Shown: one piece after another, positions 55,156 through 64,000 of the stretch
How positions within the stretch are numbered: position 1 is the stretch's first letter
How the letters are laid out: each line of letters begins with the position of its first letter
Origin: Pseudomonas sp. LD120
GTDB taxonomy: Bacteria > Pseudomonadota > Gammaproteobacteria > Pseudomonadales > Pseudomonadaceae
Direction of reading: 5' to 3'
Length of the DNA: 64,000 nt
Assembly (NCBI RefSeq): GCF_009861525.1
Contig: NZ_WVHL01000002.1
Location: forward strand, 558,001 to 622,000
Made by a program: the position numbers and the translations under genes
Notes under the pieces: model-generated
What the model saw: the letters and a program-made list of their open reading frames with translations, nothing else
The model's database searches: none
Told to the model about the DNA's origin: nothing

Positions 55156-55409
55156 TTACAGCTCGCGCACCTGTGGCCATACGCGCTTGCCGCAACAGTC
55201 CAGCCCTTCCTGAACCGACAGAAAGCCCGCCAGTACCCGCCCCTCGCCGCCTTCAACTCGATAATGCGCTGGGCGATCTGCTGGGGGGCGTTCAGGTTGG
55301 CCTTGAAACCGTCGTTGTACTGCACCAGGTCTTCGAAGCTCGATTGGGCCCGGTGGCTTGACCGCCCATTGGGCACCCAGCAGGCGAATTTGTCGGCTTG
55401 CCGATGCAT
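55156..55409 (-). pseudogene. sfnG: Decayed sfnG (FMNH2-dependent dimethylsulfone monooxygenase), internally deleted and frameshifted
   Basis: On the minus strand an ATG at 55409 with GAGGG upstream opens a frame reading DKFACWVPN, which matches the SfnG N-terminus (KFAYWVPN). It then jumps to SSFEDLVQYNDGF, KANLNAPQQIAQRIIELKAA, which match residues about 290-330 of SfnG. A shift in frame near 55250 continues in GRVLAGFLSVQEGLDCCGKR and ends VWPQVREL with TAA at 55156, the normal SfnG end. So about 260 central residues are gone and the tail is out of frame. The intact enzyme oxidises dimethylsulfone to methanesulfinate for sulfur supply. The family match is from memory; the two-end plus frameshift pattern is seen directly. 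Confidence 0.7.
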
Positions 55410-55834
55410 GACCCGGCCCTCGGGGCAGGCAAAGTGCAAGGACCCGAGCAGCAAACGCATCAGCGGCCGGCCAGGCCAGGATAAACCTGCGCCCGACCGC
55501 TCCGCAGTCCTTTACAAGCGTGGCAGCCGCGCTTTCAGCGTCTGTCGCGCCACCTGCACAGGGCCTGCGAGCACCGGTGCCGTCAGTCTATTTGCTGATG
55601 AGGTGTTGCTTGGGCAACTGTTGCCAAGCACCCACGCCCTCGGCTCGGCGTGTCGAAACCTGGGACTGCCCCCTGGGGCGAGTGAGCGGCTTCGACGCAC
55701 AGTTCTTGCCGGCAAACCCGGGGCCAGCCCATCACGGGACAATGGTCACGGTCGCGCTGCAGACCGGGTTGCAGGTACTATGACGGCCTTTCGCGCAGCC
55801 CCCCTTTGCGCCTTTGCCGAAATAAGCCGACCTC
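55410..55834. other. Gene-free stretch before the TauE/SafE gene
   Basis: No ORF has a ribosome site or a recognisable product. Some segments may be further debris of the sfnG locus, but I see no alignment. Two partial hairpins (GCGGCCGGCCAGGCC and similar) are present. The tauE promoter should be near the end. Confidence 0.55.
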
Positions 55835-56614
55835 ATGCCTTTCGAACTCAGCGTAGACCTGACCACCCTCGCCATTCTTGCCTTCGTGGCATTCATCGCC
55901 GGTTTCATCGACGCCATTGCCGGCGGTGGTGGCCTGTTGACCACCCCGGCCCTGCTCACCGCCGGGCTGCCACCGCACCTGGTGCTGGGCACCAACAAGC
56001 TCAGCTCGACCTTCGGCTCGGCCATCGCCAGCTTCACCTTCTACCGGCGCAAACTGTTCCATCCCCGGCAATGGACCCACGCCATCGTCGGCACCCTGGT
56101 GGGCGCGTTGACCGGGGCGATCGTCGCTCATTACCTGCCGGCGGAATGGCTGAACAAGATGCTCCCGGTGATTGTCTTCGCCTGTGGCCTGTACCTGTTG
56201 TTCGGCGGCACACCCAAGGCGCCGCTGGACAGCGACGCACCGATCAAGAAAAAGTGGCAATCAAGCCAGGGCTTCAGCCTGGGCTTCTACGACGGCGTGG
56301 CCGGCCCCGGCACCGGTGCGTTCTGGACTGTCAGCAGCCTGCTGCTCTACCCCATTGACCTGGTCAAGGCCAGCGGTGTGGCCCGCAGCATGAACTTCGT
56401 CAGCAACGTCGCCGCGCTGTCGGTGTTCGTGTTTTCCGGGCAGGTGGATTGGATCATCGGCCTGAGCATGGGCCTGTCGGTGATGGTCGGGGCCTTCTTC
56501 GGGGCACGCACCGCCATCAGCGGTGGTGCCAAGTTCATTCGCCCGGTGTTCATCACCGTGGTTCTGGGGTTGACCGTGCGCCTAGCCTGGCAGCACTGGT
56601 TCAGCGTGGCCTAG
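55835..56614 (+). CDS. TauE/SafE-family permease (YfcA-like)
   Basis: Inner-membrane protein of 259 residues with about eight helices. It begins with the family signature [20 protein letters not shown] and has [15 protein letters not shown] and the second-half repeat [12 protein letters not shown]. Family members export sulfite, sulfoacetate or other organosulfur anions. It is the YfcA-type common in pseudomonads. Its 3' end overlaps nudC on the other strand by 33 bases. Proximity to the sfnG remnant hints at a sulfur theme, but that is weak. Confidence 0.9.
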   Translation: MPFELSVDLTTLAILAFVAFIAGFIDAIAGGGGLLTTPALLTAGLPPHLVLGTNKLSSTFGSAIASFTFYRRKLFHPRQWTHAIVGTLVGALTGAIVAHYLPAEWLNKMLPVIVFACGLYLLFGGTPKAPLDSDAPIKKKWQSSQGFSLGFYDGVAGPGTGAFWTVSSLLLYPIDLVKASGVARSMNFVSNVAALSVFVFSGQVDWIIGLSMGLSVMVGAFFGARTAISGGAKFIRPVFITVVLGLTVRLAWQHWFSVA

Positions 56615-57412
56615 ACGGCGCGCCACGTAGAGGTCGATCAGGTAGCGGGCAATCGAGCGCGAGGCCGGCAACGGCGGCAGCGCATGGACGTTGAACCACT
56701 GGGCGTCCTCGATCTCGTCTTCCTGGGCGATGATTTCGCCGCCAGCATATTCGGCGTGGAAACCCAACATCATCGAATGCGGGAACGGCCAGCACTGGCT
56801 GCCCACGTACTGGATGTTCTTGACCGCGATGCTCACCTCTTCGCGCACCTCGCGGATCAGGCAATCCTCCGCCGACTCACCGGGCTCAGCAAAACCGGCC
56901 AGGGTGCTGTAGACCCCGGGGACGAAGCGCGGCGAGCGAGCCAGAAGAATCTCATCGCCGCGGGTGATCAGCACGATCATGCTCGGTGAAATACGCGGAT
57001 AGGCCCGCAGATCGCAGGGCTGGCAATACATCGCCCGCTCCCCGGGCACTTGCACCTTGGGCCGTCCGCAACTGCCGCAGAAACGATGCTCGCGAGCCCA
57101 GGTGCCGATCTGTGCGGCATAGCTCAGGACCTTGTACAGGGTGTGATCGCCCTCCAGCATGAAGGCCCGCAGGCTTTTCCAGCCGCAGCCCGGCACTTCG
57201 GCGTGACCGCGGAGCTCCAGCAGGTACACCGGCTCGCCATCGAGGTGGCCGATGCCATGCTCGGCCAGCAGCGGCAGGTCCTGGCCCTTGAGCCAGTGCC
57301 GCGGGAACAGCGCGCCGTTGTCGTCATGGAGAAAGCCGTCCGGGCCACGGGCCACGGCCCAGCCGCCGGGAAGTTCGGTATCGAGTACTGCGGTGGTCCA
57401 GCGTTCAATCAT
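56582..57412 (-). CDS. nudC: NAD(H) pyrophosphatase / NAD-RNA decapping Nudix hydrolase NudC
   Basis: Nudix enzyme of 276 residues that cleaves NADH and removes NAD caps from RNA. A zinc ribbon is formed by CGSCGRP and YCQPC. The Nudix box [20 protein letters not shown] is intact for the metal-binding glutamates, although the final G of the consensus is Ser (EEVSI). The NADH-specific motif reads SQCWPFPHS, with Cys in place of Pro of SQPWPFPxS. ATG 57412 follows six bases after a TTG. The gene lies seven bases after the isomerase-like gene stop in map order and shares its strand. Confidence 0.92.
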   Translation of the reverse strand: MIERWTTAVLDTELPGGWAVARGPDGFLHDDNGALFPRHWLKGQDLPLLAEHGIGHLDGEPVYLLELRGHAEVPGCGWKSLRAFMLEGDHTLYKVLSYAAQIGTWAREHRFCGSCGRPKVQVPGERAMYCQPCDLRAYPRISPSMIVLITRGDEILLARSPRFVPGVYSTLAGFAEPGESAEDCLIREVREEVSIAVKNIQYVGSQCWPFPHSMMLGFHAEYAGGEIIAQEDEIEDAQWFNVHALPPLPASRSIARYLIDLYVARRLGHAEPVLPG

Positions 57413-57418
57413 CGTCAA

Positions 57419-58231
57419 TCAATCCAGAAATTCGGGCTTCTGTTTGCTCATGTGGGCGGCAATGGCCACACGCAAGTCGGTGGATTGCAGCATCGCGGCG
57501 TTCCAGGTGGCGACATATTCCAGGCCGTCGTCAATGCGGTGGTCACGCATGTAGCTGAGCATTTCCTTGGTGCCGCTGACGGCGATCGGCGACTTGGCGG
57601 CAATCTCCCGGGCAATCTCCATGACCCCGTCCAGCAGGCTTGCGGCATCGCTGTAGGTGTGATTGACCAGGCCGATGCGACGCGCTTCCTCGGCACCGAA
57701 GGTGCGCCCAGTGTAGGCCAGCTCGCGCAGCATGCCGTCGCCAATGATACGCGGCAAACGTTGCAGTGTGCCGACATCCGCCGCCATGCCGATGTCGATT
57801 TCCTTGATCGAGAACTGCGCGTCATCGGTAGCGTAACGCATGTCACAAGCGCTGATCAGGTCGATGGCGCCGCCCAGGCAATAGCCCTGGATCGCCGCCA
57901 GCACCGGCTTGCGGCAGTGGTCCACGGCATTGAAGGAGGATTGCAACTGAAGAATCTTGCGCCGCAGCAGGCGCGCGTTGCGGCCCACGTCCTTGCCCAG
58001 TTCGTTGGCCACCCCCGCCAGCAGCATCAGGTCGATGCCCGAGGAAAAATGCTTGCCGGCGCCACTGAGCACCACCACCCGCACCGCGTCGGTGTCGTCG
58101 ATCCAGCGGAAGATCTCGACGATCTCGCTCCAGAACGCGGCGTTCATGGCGTTGATTTTTTCTGGGCGGTTGATCTGCACATGGGCGATGTTGTCGGCGA
58201 GTTCGACGCGAAAGGCTTGGTATTCGGACAT
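57419..58231 (-). CDS. Crotonase family, probable delta3,5-delta2,4-dienoyl-CoA isomerase
   Basis: Enzyme of 270 residues for beta-oxidation of odd-position unsaturated acids. The oxyanion-hole loops are FSSGIDLMLL and GYCLGGAIDLISACD. The segment FSIKEIDIGMAADVGTLQRL is close to that of eukaryotic ECH1, where the Asp and Glu residues perform the proton shuttling; both acids are present here. This favours dienoyl-CoA isomerase over plain enoyl-CoA hydratase. It is upstream of nudC on the same strand (overlapping transcripts likely). Confidence 0.87.
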   Translation of the reverse strand: MSEYQAFRVELADNIAHVQINRPEKINAMNAAFWSEIVEIFRWIDDTDAVRVVVLSGAGKHFSSGIDLMLLAGVANELGKDVGRNARLLRRKILQLQSSFNAVDHCRKPVLAAIQGYCLGGAIDLISACDMRYATDDAQFSIKEIDIGMAADVGTLQRLPRIIGDGMLRELAYTGRTFGAEEARRIGLVNHTYSDAASLLDGVMEIAREIAAKSPIAVSGTKEMLSYMRDHRIDDGLEYVATWNAAMLQSTDLRVAIAAHMSKQKPEFLD

Positions 58232-58384
58232 GGCCGTGATCCTTTACTGGGCAGAAAATGAGGGCCGAACTATAGCAAGCGACGGTGACGGGCCGTAAGG
58301 CTGCGCATTGGCCAAAAACAGGACTGGCTCCGGGCTGGCGCATTTTTTTGAAGGGCTCGGGTGACTGAAGAGCAGCGCCGCAGT

Positions 58385-58460
58385 CGCGGCGTTCGCAGCC
58401 TGCGGCGGCTACAGGGGCACGAACGCCGGGCGGCCCTTTCGCCGACTGGCCTCTACGACA
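58385..58460. repeat. Short family-A repeat copy
   Basis: GCGTTCGCAGCCTGCGGCGG and the following CTACAGGGGCACGAACGCC form a truncated copy, ending with GCCCTTTCGCCGACTGGCC like family B. It lies between the isomerase promoter and the sensor kinase gene. Confidence 0.6.
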
Positions 58461-58477
58461 TGGGGTGACGGCGGCAT

Positions 58478-59782
58478 TCAGCGGGTGGCCGGCGCCGGCA
58501 GGCTCAGGCGAAAACGCGCCCCCCCCAGCGGTGAGGCTTCCACCGTCAATGTGCCGCCCTGGGCTTCCAGCGCCCGACGACTGATGGCCAGGCCCAGGCC
58601 AAAGCCTCCGGTGGCACGATCGCGGCTGCGATCCAGGCGATAGAACGGCTCGAACACCCGCTCGCGCTCATCATCGGGAATGCCAATGCCATCGTCGTCG
58701 ACCCAGATATCACAGCCGTCATCGTTCACCAACACCCCCACCTGAATGCGCTTCTCGCAATAACGCGTGGCATTACGCAGCAGATTCTGCAGGGCCCGGG
58801 CAGTCAGCCGCGGGTCCAGGGTGAAACGCTCCAGGGTGCCGTGCAGCAACACGTCGATGACAAGCTCCGATTCCAGTTCATCGTCGACGCTGCCCAGGAT
58901 GCTGTCGATGAACTCGTCCAGCGAGACTTCGATCTGCTCCGGCAAACACCCCGGATTCTGCAGGCGACTGTAGGACAGCAGTTCCAACACCAGCTCGTCC
59001 AGTTCGCGAATGTGCGCCACCAGCCCTTGCAGGCGCTCGCGGCTGGCGGCAGGCAGGTCGTCTGAAAGCACCAGGGCCAGCCCGAAGTCCAGCCGGGTCA
59101 ATGGCGTGCGCAACTCGTGGGACACCGCATTGAGCAGATCGCACTGCTGGTTGAGGAGTGCTTCGATGTCGCCGGCCATGGTGTCGAACACGTGCGCTAG
59201 GCTGCCGATATTGGAACTGTCGGGCAACTGCGTCCGCTCGCTCAGGAGGCCTTTACCAAAGCGCTCGGCGGTGCGTTTAAGGCGTTCCAGGTCGCGCCAG
59301 TGGGGGCGCACCCAAAGCAGCAGGCACGCCAGTAGCACGGCAACGATCAGGACGTTGATGCTCCAGTACAGCAAGTTGACGTCCAGCGGGTCCGGAGGCA
59401 CCACCAGTTTCACCGCCACCTGGTCATCCAGCGGCGACACCGCCAGTGTGCGCCAGCCCCAATCGCCAACGCGCACGACCGTCTCGCCACGCTGCAGGCG
59501 GTCGCGCTCATCATCGTTGAAGTTCGGGTCGTCGATGCGTGCCAGGGCCACTTGCAGTGGGCGAAACGCCTCGTCCAGTTCTGTGGCCAACGCCGGCCAC
59601 TGCGCCATTGGCGCGGCATGGAACTGCTTGACGATCAAGCCTTGCAAGCCCCGCGAATGCTCCAGGTTGTAGTCGACGAAGCGCTCATGAAAGACCTTGA
59701 TCACCAAGTCGGGAATCAAGTAGATGGCTGCGCTGAACGCGACAATGGTGATCAGGTACAGCCGGAGCAGGATGCGCAGCAT
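58478..59782 (-). CDS. Two-component sensor histidine kinase (RstB/ParS-like)
   Basis: Inner-membrane kinase of 434 residues: TM1 (about 5-27), a periplasmic sensor of about 110 residues, TM2 (about 140-160, SINVLIVAVLLACLLLWV), HAMP, HisKA with His222 in NAVSHELRTPLTRL, and HATPase with NLLRNATRY, DDDGIGIPDDE and GFGLGLAI. It is cotranscribed with the response regulator, its ATG four bases after the regulator stop. The pair is divergent from the RND pump operon and is likely to control it, as ParRS does for MexXY. The signal is unknown. Confidence 0.92.
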   Translation of the reverse strand: MLRILLRLYLITIVAFSAAIYLIPDLVIKVFHERFVDYNLEHSRGLQGLIVKQFHAAPMAQWPALATELDEAFRPLQVALARIDDPNFNDDERDRLQRGETVVRVGDWGWRTLAVSPLDDQVAVKLVVPPDPLDVNLLYWSINVLIVAVLLACLLLWVRPHWRDLERLKRTAERFGKGLLSERTQLPDSSNIGSLAHVFDTMAGDIEALLNQQCDLLNAVSHELRTPLTRLDFGLALVLSDDLPAASRERLQGLVAHIRELDELVLELLSYSRLQNPGCLPEQIEVSLDEFIDSILGSVDDELESELVIDVLLHGTLERFTLDPRLTARALQNLLRNATRYCEKRIQVGVLVNDDGCDIWVDDDGIGIPDDERERVFEPFYRLDRSRDRATGGFGLGLAISRRALEAQGGTLTVEASPLGGARFRLSLPAPATR

Positions 59783-59786
59783 GGGT

Positions 59787-60488
59787 TCAGCATTCCCACT
59801 CGGAACGACTGAACAAGTAGCCCTTGCCCCACACGGTCTTGATCTTGCGTGCTTCGCCGGCGTGATCGTCGAATTTGCGCCGCAGCTTGGAGATCGCCAC
59901 GTCCACCGAGCGGTCGGTGCCGTTGAACTCGATGCCCCGCAGGCGCTGTAGAATCTGGTCGCGACTGAGCACCTCGCCAGCATGCCGGGCGAGCACCACC
60001 AGCAGGTTGTACTCACCGCTGGACAGCTCAACCAACTGTTCACGCCAGGTTACCGTGCGCTCCGACAGGTCGATGCACAGGTTGCCCATCAGAATCTGGT
60101 CACTGGCGGTTTGCGGCTCGCTGAGGCTGCTGCGGCGCAACAAGGTACGCACCCGGGCCAGCAGCACTCGCGGCTCGCAAGGTTTTGTCACATAGTCGTC
60201 GGCGCCCATCTCCAGGCCCAACACCTGATCATGGCTATCATCGCGGGCGGTCAGCATCAGGATCGGCAACGTAGCGGAATCGGCCCGCAACAACCGGCAG
60301 ACCTGCAGACCGTCCAGGCCTGGCAGCATCAGGTCGAGAATCACCAGATCCGGCGGACTGACTCTGGCCCGTTCGCGCACTTGATCACCACGACTGATCA
60401 CACTGACGTGATAACCATTGCGTTCCAGATAGCTGGCAATCAGTTCGGAGAGCGCGGTGTCGTCTTCGACAAGCAGAATGTTGGGCAT
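59787..60488 (-). CDS. OmpR-family response regulator
   Basis: Regulator of 233 residues with a receiver (Asp52 in VILDLMLPGLDG, acidic pair 9-10, Lys in YVTKPCEP) and a winged-helix output (VELSSGEYNLLVVLARHAGE, RSVDVAISKLRRKFDD). It is the first gene of the minus-strand two-component operon and its promoter lies in the 203-base gap shared with the RND operon. It resembles RstA more than MexXY's ParR in the tail; this is a weak impression. Confidence 0.93.
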   Translation of the reverse strand: MPNILLVEDDTALSELIASYLERNGYHVSVISRGDQVRERARVSPPDLVILDLMLPGLDGLQVCRLLRADSATLPILMLTARDDSHDQVLGLEMGADDYVTKPCEPRVLLARVRTLLRRSSLSEPQTASDQILMGNLCIDLSERTVTWREQLVELSSGEYNLLVVLARHAGEVLSRDQILQRLRGIEFNGTDRSVDVAISKLRRKFDDHAGEARKIKTVWGKGYLFSRSEWEC

Positions 60489-60691
60489 GACGAGTGATCT
60501 TTATTGAAGAAGTACAGAGTATCGGCGTTCTTGAACAAGGCACCGAGCAGAATCAGCAAGGCGCCAAGGATATACAACGCGGCCGTGCCCGGCGCGCCCG
60601 CTTCACACTTTTTCACACAGCACCTACAGAGCTTCACAGCGAGCCTTCAGGCGTGCACTTAGCATGCAGGGGTCATTATTGGGGTATCAGC

Positions 60692-61846
60692 ATGTCGAAT
60701 AAACTCTTTGCACCGCTCTGCCTGATGGTTCTGGCAGCGGCGCTGAGCGCCTGTGGCAAAACCGAAAACCAACAGACGCCACCTGCGGCCAAGGTGCGGA
60801 TCGAAACGCTGCAAAGTCAGGCGCTGTCGATCAACAGCGAGCTGAGTGGACGTATCGCCGCACCGCGGGTCGCCGAAGTGCGTGCCCGAGTGGACGGAGT
60901 GGTGCTGCAACGGACTTTCCGCGAGGGCTCTGACGTCAAGCGAGGCGACGTGCTGTTTCGTATCGATCCGGCCCCATTCAAGGCCGATCTCGACAGCGCC
61001 CAGGCCAGCCTGAGCAAAGCCGAGGCCACCGCGTTCCAGGCCCGCCTGCAAGCGCAGCGCTATGCCAAGCTGATCGCCGACCAGGCCATCAGCGCTCAGG
61101 AATACGACAACGCCCGGGCCAGCAAGCGCCAGGCCGACGCGGAAGTCGCCGCCAACCGGGCGGCGGTGCAGCGGGCCAAGCTCAACCTCGGCTATGCCAC
61201 CGTTACCGCGCCGATTTCCGGACGCGTCGGCCGCGCCCTGGTCACCGAGGGCGCCCTGGTGGGACAGAACGAAAGCACGCCGCTGGCGCTGATCCAGCAG
61301 CTTGATCCGATCTACGCCGACCTGACGCAGTCCACCCGTGAGCTCAACGAACTGCGTCGCGCCTTGCGTGCCGGGCAGTTACAGAAGATCGGCAAAGACC
61401 AGGCCAAGGCCACGCTGATCCAAGACGACGGCAGCCTCTACCCGTTGCCGGGCAAGTTGCTGTTCGCCGATATCAGCGTTGACCCGAGTACCGGGCAGAT
61501 CATCCTGCGCAGCGAGTTCCCCAACCCCAACCTCGACCTGTTGCCCGGCAGCTTCGTTCGCGTGCGCCTGGAGCAGGCGGTCAACCGGCAAGGCATCAGC
61601 GTGCCCCAGCGGGCCATCCAGCGTGACAGCGCCGGTATTGCCCAGGTACTGCTGCTGGATGCCGAGAACCGTGTGGTGCAACACCCGGTGCAACTGGGTG
61701 GCGTGCAACAAGACCGCTGGATCGTTACCGAGGGGCTCAAGCCCGGTGACCGCATCATCGTCGAAGGCCTGCAGCACGCCCGTCCGGGCGAGCGGGTCGA
61801 CATCGACGCCAGCCCCCTTCCGCTTGCCCAGAACCCCGGCCAGTAG
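60692..61846 (+). CDS. RND periplasmic adaptor (membrane fusion) lipoprotein
   Basis: Adaptor of 384 residues. The lipobox is ALSAC with acylated Cys21. Lipoyl halves are RVAEVRARVDGVVLQRTFRE and ATVTAPISGRVGRALVTEGA, separated by the alpha hairpin, followed by beta-barrel and membrane-proximal domains. It resembles MexA/MexC/MexX-type adaptors. It lies 10 bases before the RND permease gene, in the same operon, and is divergent from the two-component genes. The outer-membrane partner is not in view. Confidence 0.93.
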   Translation: MSNKLFAPLCLMVLAAALSACGKTENQQTPPAAKVRIETLQSQALSINSELSGRIAAPRVAEVRARVDGVVLQRTFREGSDVKRGDVLFRIDPAPFKADLDSAQASLSKAEATAFQARLQAQRYAKLIADQAISAQEYDNARASKRQADAEVAANRAAVQRAKLNLGYATVTAPISGRVGRALVTEGALVGQNESTPLALIQQLDPIYADLTQSTRELNELRRALRAGQLQKIGKDQAKATLIQDDGSLYPLPGKLLFADISVDPSTGQIILRSEFPNPNLDLLPGSFVRVRLEQAVNRQGISVPQRAIQRDSAGIAQVLLLDAENRVVQHPVQLGGVQQDRWIVTEGLKPGDRIIVEGLQHARPGERVDIDASPLPLAQNPGQ

Positions 61847-61856
61847 GTAGTACGAC

Positions 61857-64000
61857 ATGCCGCAATTCTTTATTGACCGCCCAGTATTCGCCTGGGTCGT
61901 CGCCTTCTTCATCCTCTTGGGGGGCGCCCTGGCGATTCCCCAGTTGCCGGTGGCGCAGTACCCCAGCGTGGCCCCGCCGCAGATCGAAATCTACGCGGTC
62001 TATCCCGGTGCTTCGGCGCAAACCCTGGACGAGTCGGTGGTCAGCCTGATCGAGCAGGAGCTCAACGGCGCCGATCACCTGCTGTACTTTTCCTCCCAGA
62101 GCAGCCTCGGCAGCGCCACCATCACCGCCACCTTCCAGCCTGGCACCAACCCGGAACTGGCCCAGGTGGATGTGCAGAACCGCCTCAAGGCGGTGGAGCC
62201 GCGCCTGCCCCAGGCCGTTACCCAGCAAGGCCTGCAGGTGGAGAAGGTGTCCGCCGGCTTCCTGTTGCTGATCACCCTGACCTCCAATGACGGGCGCCTG
62301 GACAACGTTGCCCTCAGCGATTACCTGGCGCGCAACGTGATGAATGAGATCCGCCGCGTGGAGGGGGTCGGCAAGGCCCAGCTGTACGGCGCCGAGCGGG
62401 CCATGCGCATCTGGCTAGACCCGCAGAAGCTCATTGGCTTCAACCTGACCCCGGCGGACGTCAATGCCGCCGTCGCCGCGCAGAACGCTCAGGTGTCGGC
62501 GGGCAGCATTGGCGACCTGCCGAACCCCAGCACCCAGGAAATCACCGCGACCATCCTGGTCAAGGGCCAGTTGACGACTCCTGAAGAGTTTGCCGACATC
62601 GTTCTACGGGCCAACCCGGACGGATCAACGGTGCGCGTGGCTGACGTGGCCCGAGTGGAAATCGGCAGCCAGGAATACCAGTTCGGCACCCGCCTGAACG
62701 GCAAGCCCTCCACTGCGGTGGGCGTGCAACTGTCTCCGGGGGCCAACGCGCTGAGCACCGCGACCCTGATCCGCGCCAAGATGGACGAGCTGTCGCGCTA
62801 CTTCCCGGCCGGCGTGGAATACAAAATCCCTTACGACACCTCACCGTTCGTCAAGGTTTCCATCACCAAGGTGATCTACACCTTGCTCGAAGCCATGGCC
62901 CTGGTGTTTTTGGTGATGTACCTGTTCCTGCAGAACATCCGCTACACCCTGATCCCGACGCTGGTGGTGCCGGTGGCGCTGATGGGCACCTTCGCCACCA
63001 TGCTGGCCCTGGGTTTCTCCATCAACGTACTGACCATGTTCGGCATGGTCCTGGCCATCGGCATCCTGGTGGACGACGCCATCGTGGTGGTGGAGAACGT
63101 CGAGCGGATCATGGCCAACGAGGGCCTGTCGCCCAAGGAGGCCACGCGCAAGGCCATGAAACAGATCACCGGGGCGATTATCGGCATCACCCTGGTGCTG
63201 GTGGCGGTGTTCATTCCCATGGCCTTCATGCCCGGCTCGGTGGGGGTGATCTACCAGCAGTTCTCGCTGTCGATGGCCACCTCGATCCTGTTCTCGGCGT
63301 TCCTCGCCCTGACCCTGACCCCGGCCCTGTGCGCCACCCTGCTCAAGCCCATTGCCAAGGGCGAACACCATGAACGCAGCGGTTTCTTCGGCTGGTTCAA
63401 CCGACGTTTCGAAAGCCTGAGCAACCGCTACGAGGGTGGCGTGAGCTATGCCCTCAAGCGCACTGGTCGCTACTTGCTGATCTACGCCGCGCTGCTGGCG
63501 ATCATGGCGCTGCTGTTCAGCCGCCTGCCCTCGTCGTTCCTGCCGGTGGAAGACCAGGGCTACACCATCACCGATGTCCAGCTGCCGCCCGGGGCCAGCC
63601 AGAACCGTACGATCAAGGTGGTGGAACAGATCGAAGCGCACAACGCCGGCGAGCCGGGGGTGGGCGACAGCACCATCATCCTCGGCTTCAGCTTCTCCGG
63701 CAGCGGACAGAACGCCGCCCTGGCCTTCACCACTCTGAAGGACTGGTCGCAACGGGGCAGCGACGACTCGGCGATGGCCATTGCCGACCGCGCCAACGGC
63801 GCCCTCAGTGCAATCAAGGACGCCGTGGTGTACGCCGTGTTGCCGCCGCCAATCGACGGCCTGGGGACTTCCAGTGGTTTCGAGTTCCGTCTGCAGGATC
63901 GTGGCGGTGTCGGCCATCACGGCCTGATGCAGGCCAGGAGCGATCTACTCGCCGCCGCAGAAAAAAGCCCGATCCTGGCCAATGTCCGCGAAAGCGCCCT
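61857..64000 (+). CDS. RND (HAE1) multidrug efflux permease, 3' end cut off by window
   Basis: Inner-membrane drug/proton antiporter. About 714 of an expected ~1040 residues are visible. It begins MPQFFIDRPVFAWVVAFFIL, with the proton-relay aspartates Asp406 and Asp407 in GILVDDAIVVVEN. Drug-porter loops include EFRLQDRGGVG. It is of the MexB/MexD/MexY hydrophobic-amphiphilic type; the N-terminus is nearest to MexD-like pumps in my reading, not a firm assignment. Downstream genes, including any outer-membrane protein, lie outside the window. Confidence 0.93.
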   Translation, partial: MPQFFIDRPVFAWVVAFFILLGGALAIPQLPVAQYPSVAPPQIEIYAVYPGASAQTLDESVVSLIEQELNGADHLLYFSSQSSLGSATITATFQPGTNPELAQVDVQNRLKAVEPRLPQAVTQQGLQVEKVSAGFLLLITLTSNDGRLDNVALSDYLARNVMNEIRRVEGVGKAQLYGAERAMRIWLDPQKLIGFNLTPADVNAAVAAQNAQVSAGSIGDLPNPSTQEITATILVKGQLTTPEEFADIVLRANPDGSTVRVADVARVEIGSQEYQFGTRLNGKPSTAVGVQLSPGANALSTATLIRAKMDELSRYFPAGVEYKIPYDTSPFVKVSITKVIYTLLEAMALVFLVMYLFLQNIRYTLIPTLVVPVALMGTFATMLALGFSINVLTMFGMVLAIGILVDDAIVVVENVERIMANEGLSPKEATRKAMKQITGAIIGITLVLVAVFIPMAFMPGSVGVIYQQFSLSMATSILFSAFLALTLTPALCATLLKPIAKGEHHERSGFFGWFNRRFESLSNRYEGGVSYALKRTGRYLLIYAALLAIMALLFSRLPSSFLPVEDQGYTITDVQLPPGASQNRTIKVVEQIEAHNAGEPGVGDSTIILGFSFSGSGQNAALAFTTLKDWSQRGSDDSAMAIADRANGALSAIKDAVVYAVLPPPIDGLGTSSGFEFRLQDRGGVGHHGLMQARSDLLAAAEKSPILANVRESA

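Noticed and set aside
55084..56358. Long plus-strand frame over the sfnG remnant and tauE
   Set aside because: It crosses the decayed region and then runs out of frame with the permease; no recognisable protein.

Overview
The window looks like chromosomal DNA of a Pseudomonas of the fluorescens group (P. protegens / P. chlororaphis / P. fluorescens type). The evidence is high GC with strong GC3 bias, a muxABC-opmB efflux operon, a mucR-type MHYT-GGDEF-EAL gene, an orphan ccoN beside a sulfite/nitrite reductase paralogue, T6SS effector modules, and many short GC-rich intergenic repeats of the kind scattered through pseudomonad genomes. I saw no rRNA, tRNA, CRISPR array, transposase or phage gene.

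Layout. 1-2770: 3' part of a CcoG-type cbb3 oxidase assembly factor and a MocR/GntR-aminotransferase regulator. 3398-7580: an effector-like gene with no recognisable toxin domain, three tandem PoNi-type (DUF1910/DUF1911) immunity paralogues and a membrane protein. 7806-10762 (minus): an SDR and mucR. 11129-17140: vgrG, DUF4123 chaperone, lipoprotein and class-3 lipase effector, all coupled by 4-base overlaps. 17229-26344 (minus): opmB, muxC, muxB, muxA. 26523-28512 (minus): tpx, a DJ-1/PfpI protein and an SRPBCC protein. 28885-31505: a J-like membrane protein overlapping a DUF3829-like gene. 31548-36524: DUF3313 lipoprotein, DUF934 plus sulfite/nitrite reductase, divergent orphan ccoN and a CcoQ-like gene.

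36648-44630: a signalling block with receiver, REC-kinase, CheB-type esterase, CheR and a CHASE3-GAF-kinase-three-receiver hybrid in overlapping genes, with a divergent receiver. Then a glycosyltransferase (44714-46012), a Fur-box-preceded efe iron operon with two EfeO/EfeM-like proteins (46413-50653), an MFS transporter, pssA (minus), a TetR gene with a palindromic operator and a SnoaL-like gene, a decayed sfnG remnant (55156-55409), a TauE/SafE permease, nudC and a dienoyl-CoA isomerase-like gene (minus). The right end holds a two-component system divergent from an RND pump that runs off the window.

How the parts fit. The two T6SS blocks lie about 3.5 kb apart, separated only by the SDR and mucR. 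Both carry a small beta-rich 'DG...G..D..G.A....' module, suggesting one effector island. The ccoG-mocR pair at the left edge and the DUF934-reductase-ccoN-ccoQ-like group at 32-36.5 kb together match the gene content of the contiguous PA4129-PA4134 cyanide-responsive cluster of P. aeruginosa, as I recall it, but here they are about 30 kb apart. The efe genes would form a complete low-pH ferrous/ferric uptake system. The most unusual local structures are the PoNi array with its duplication scar, the toxin-less effector gene beside it, and the sfnG remnant.
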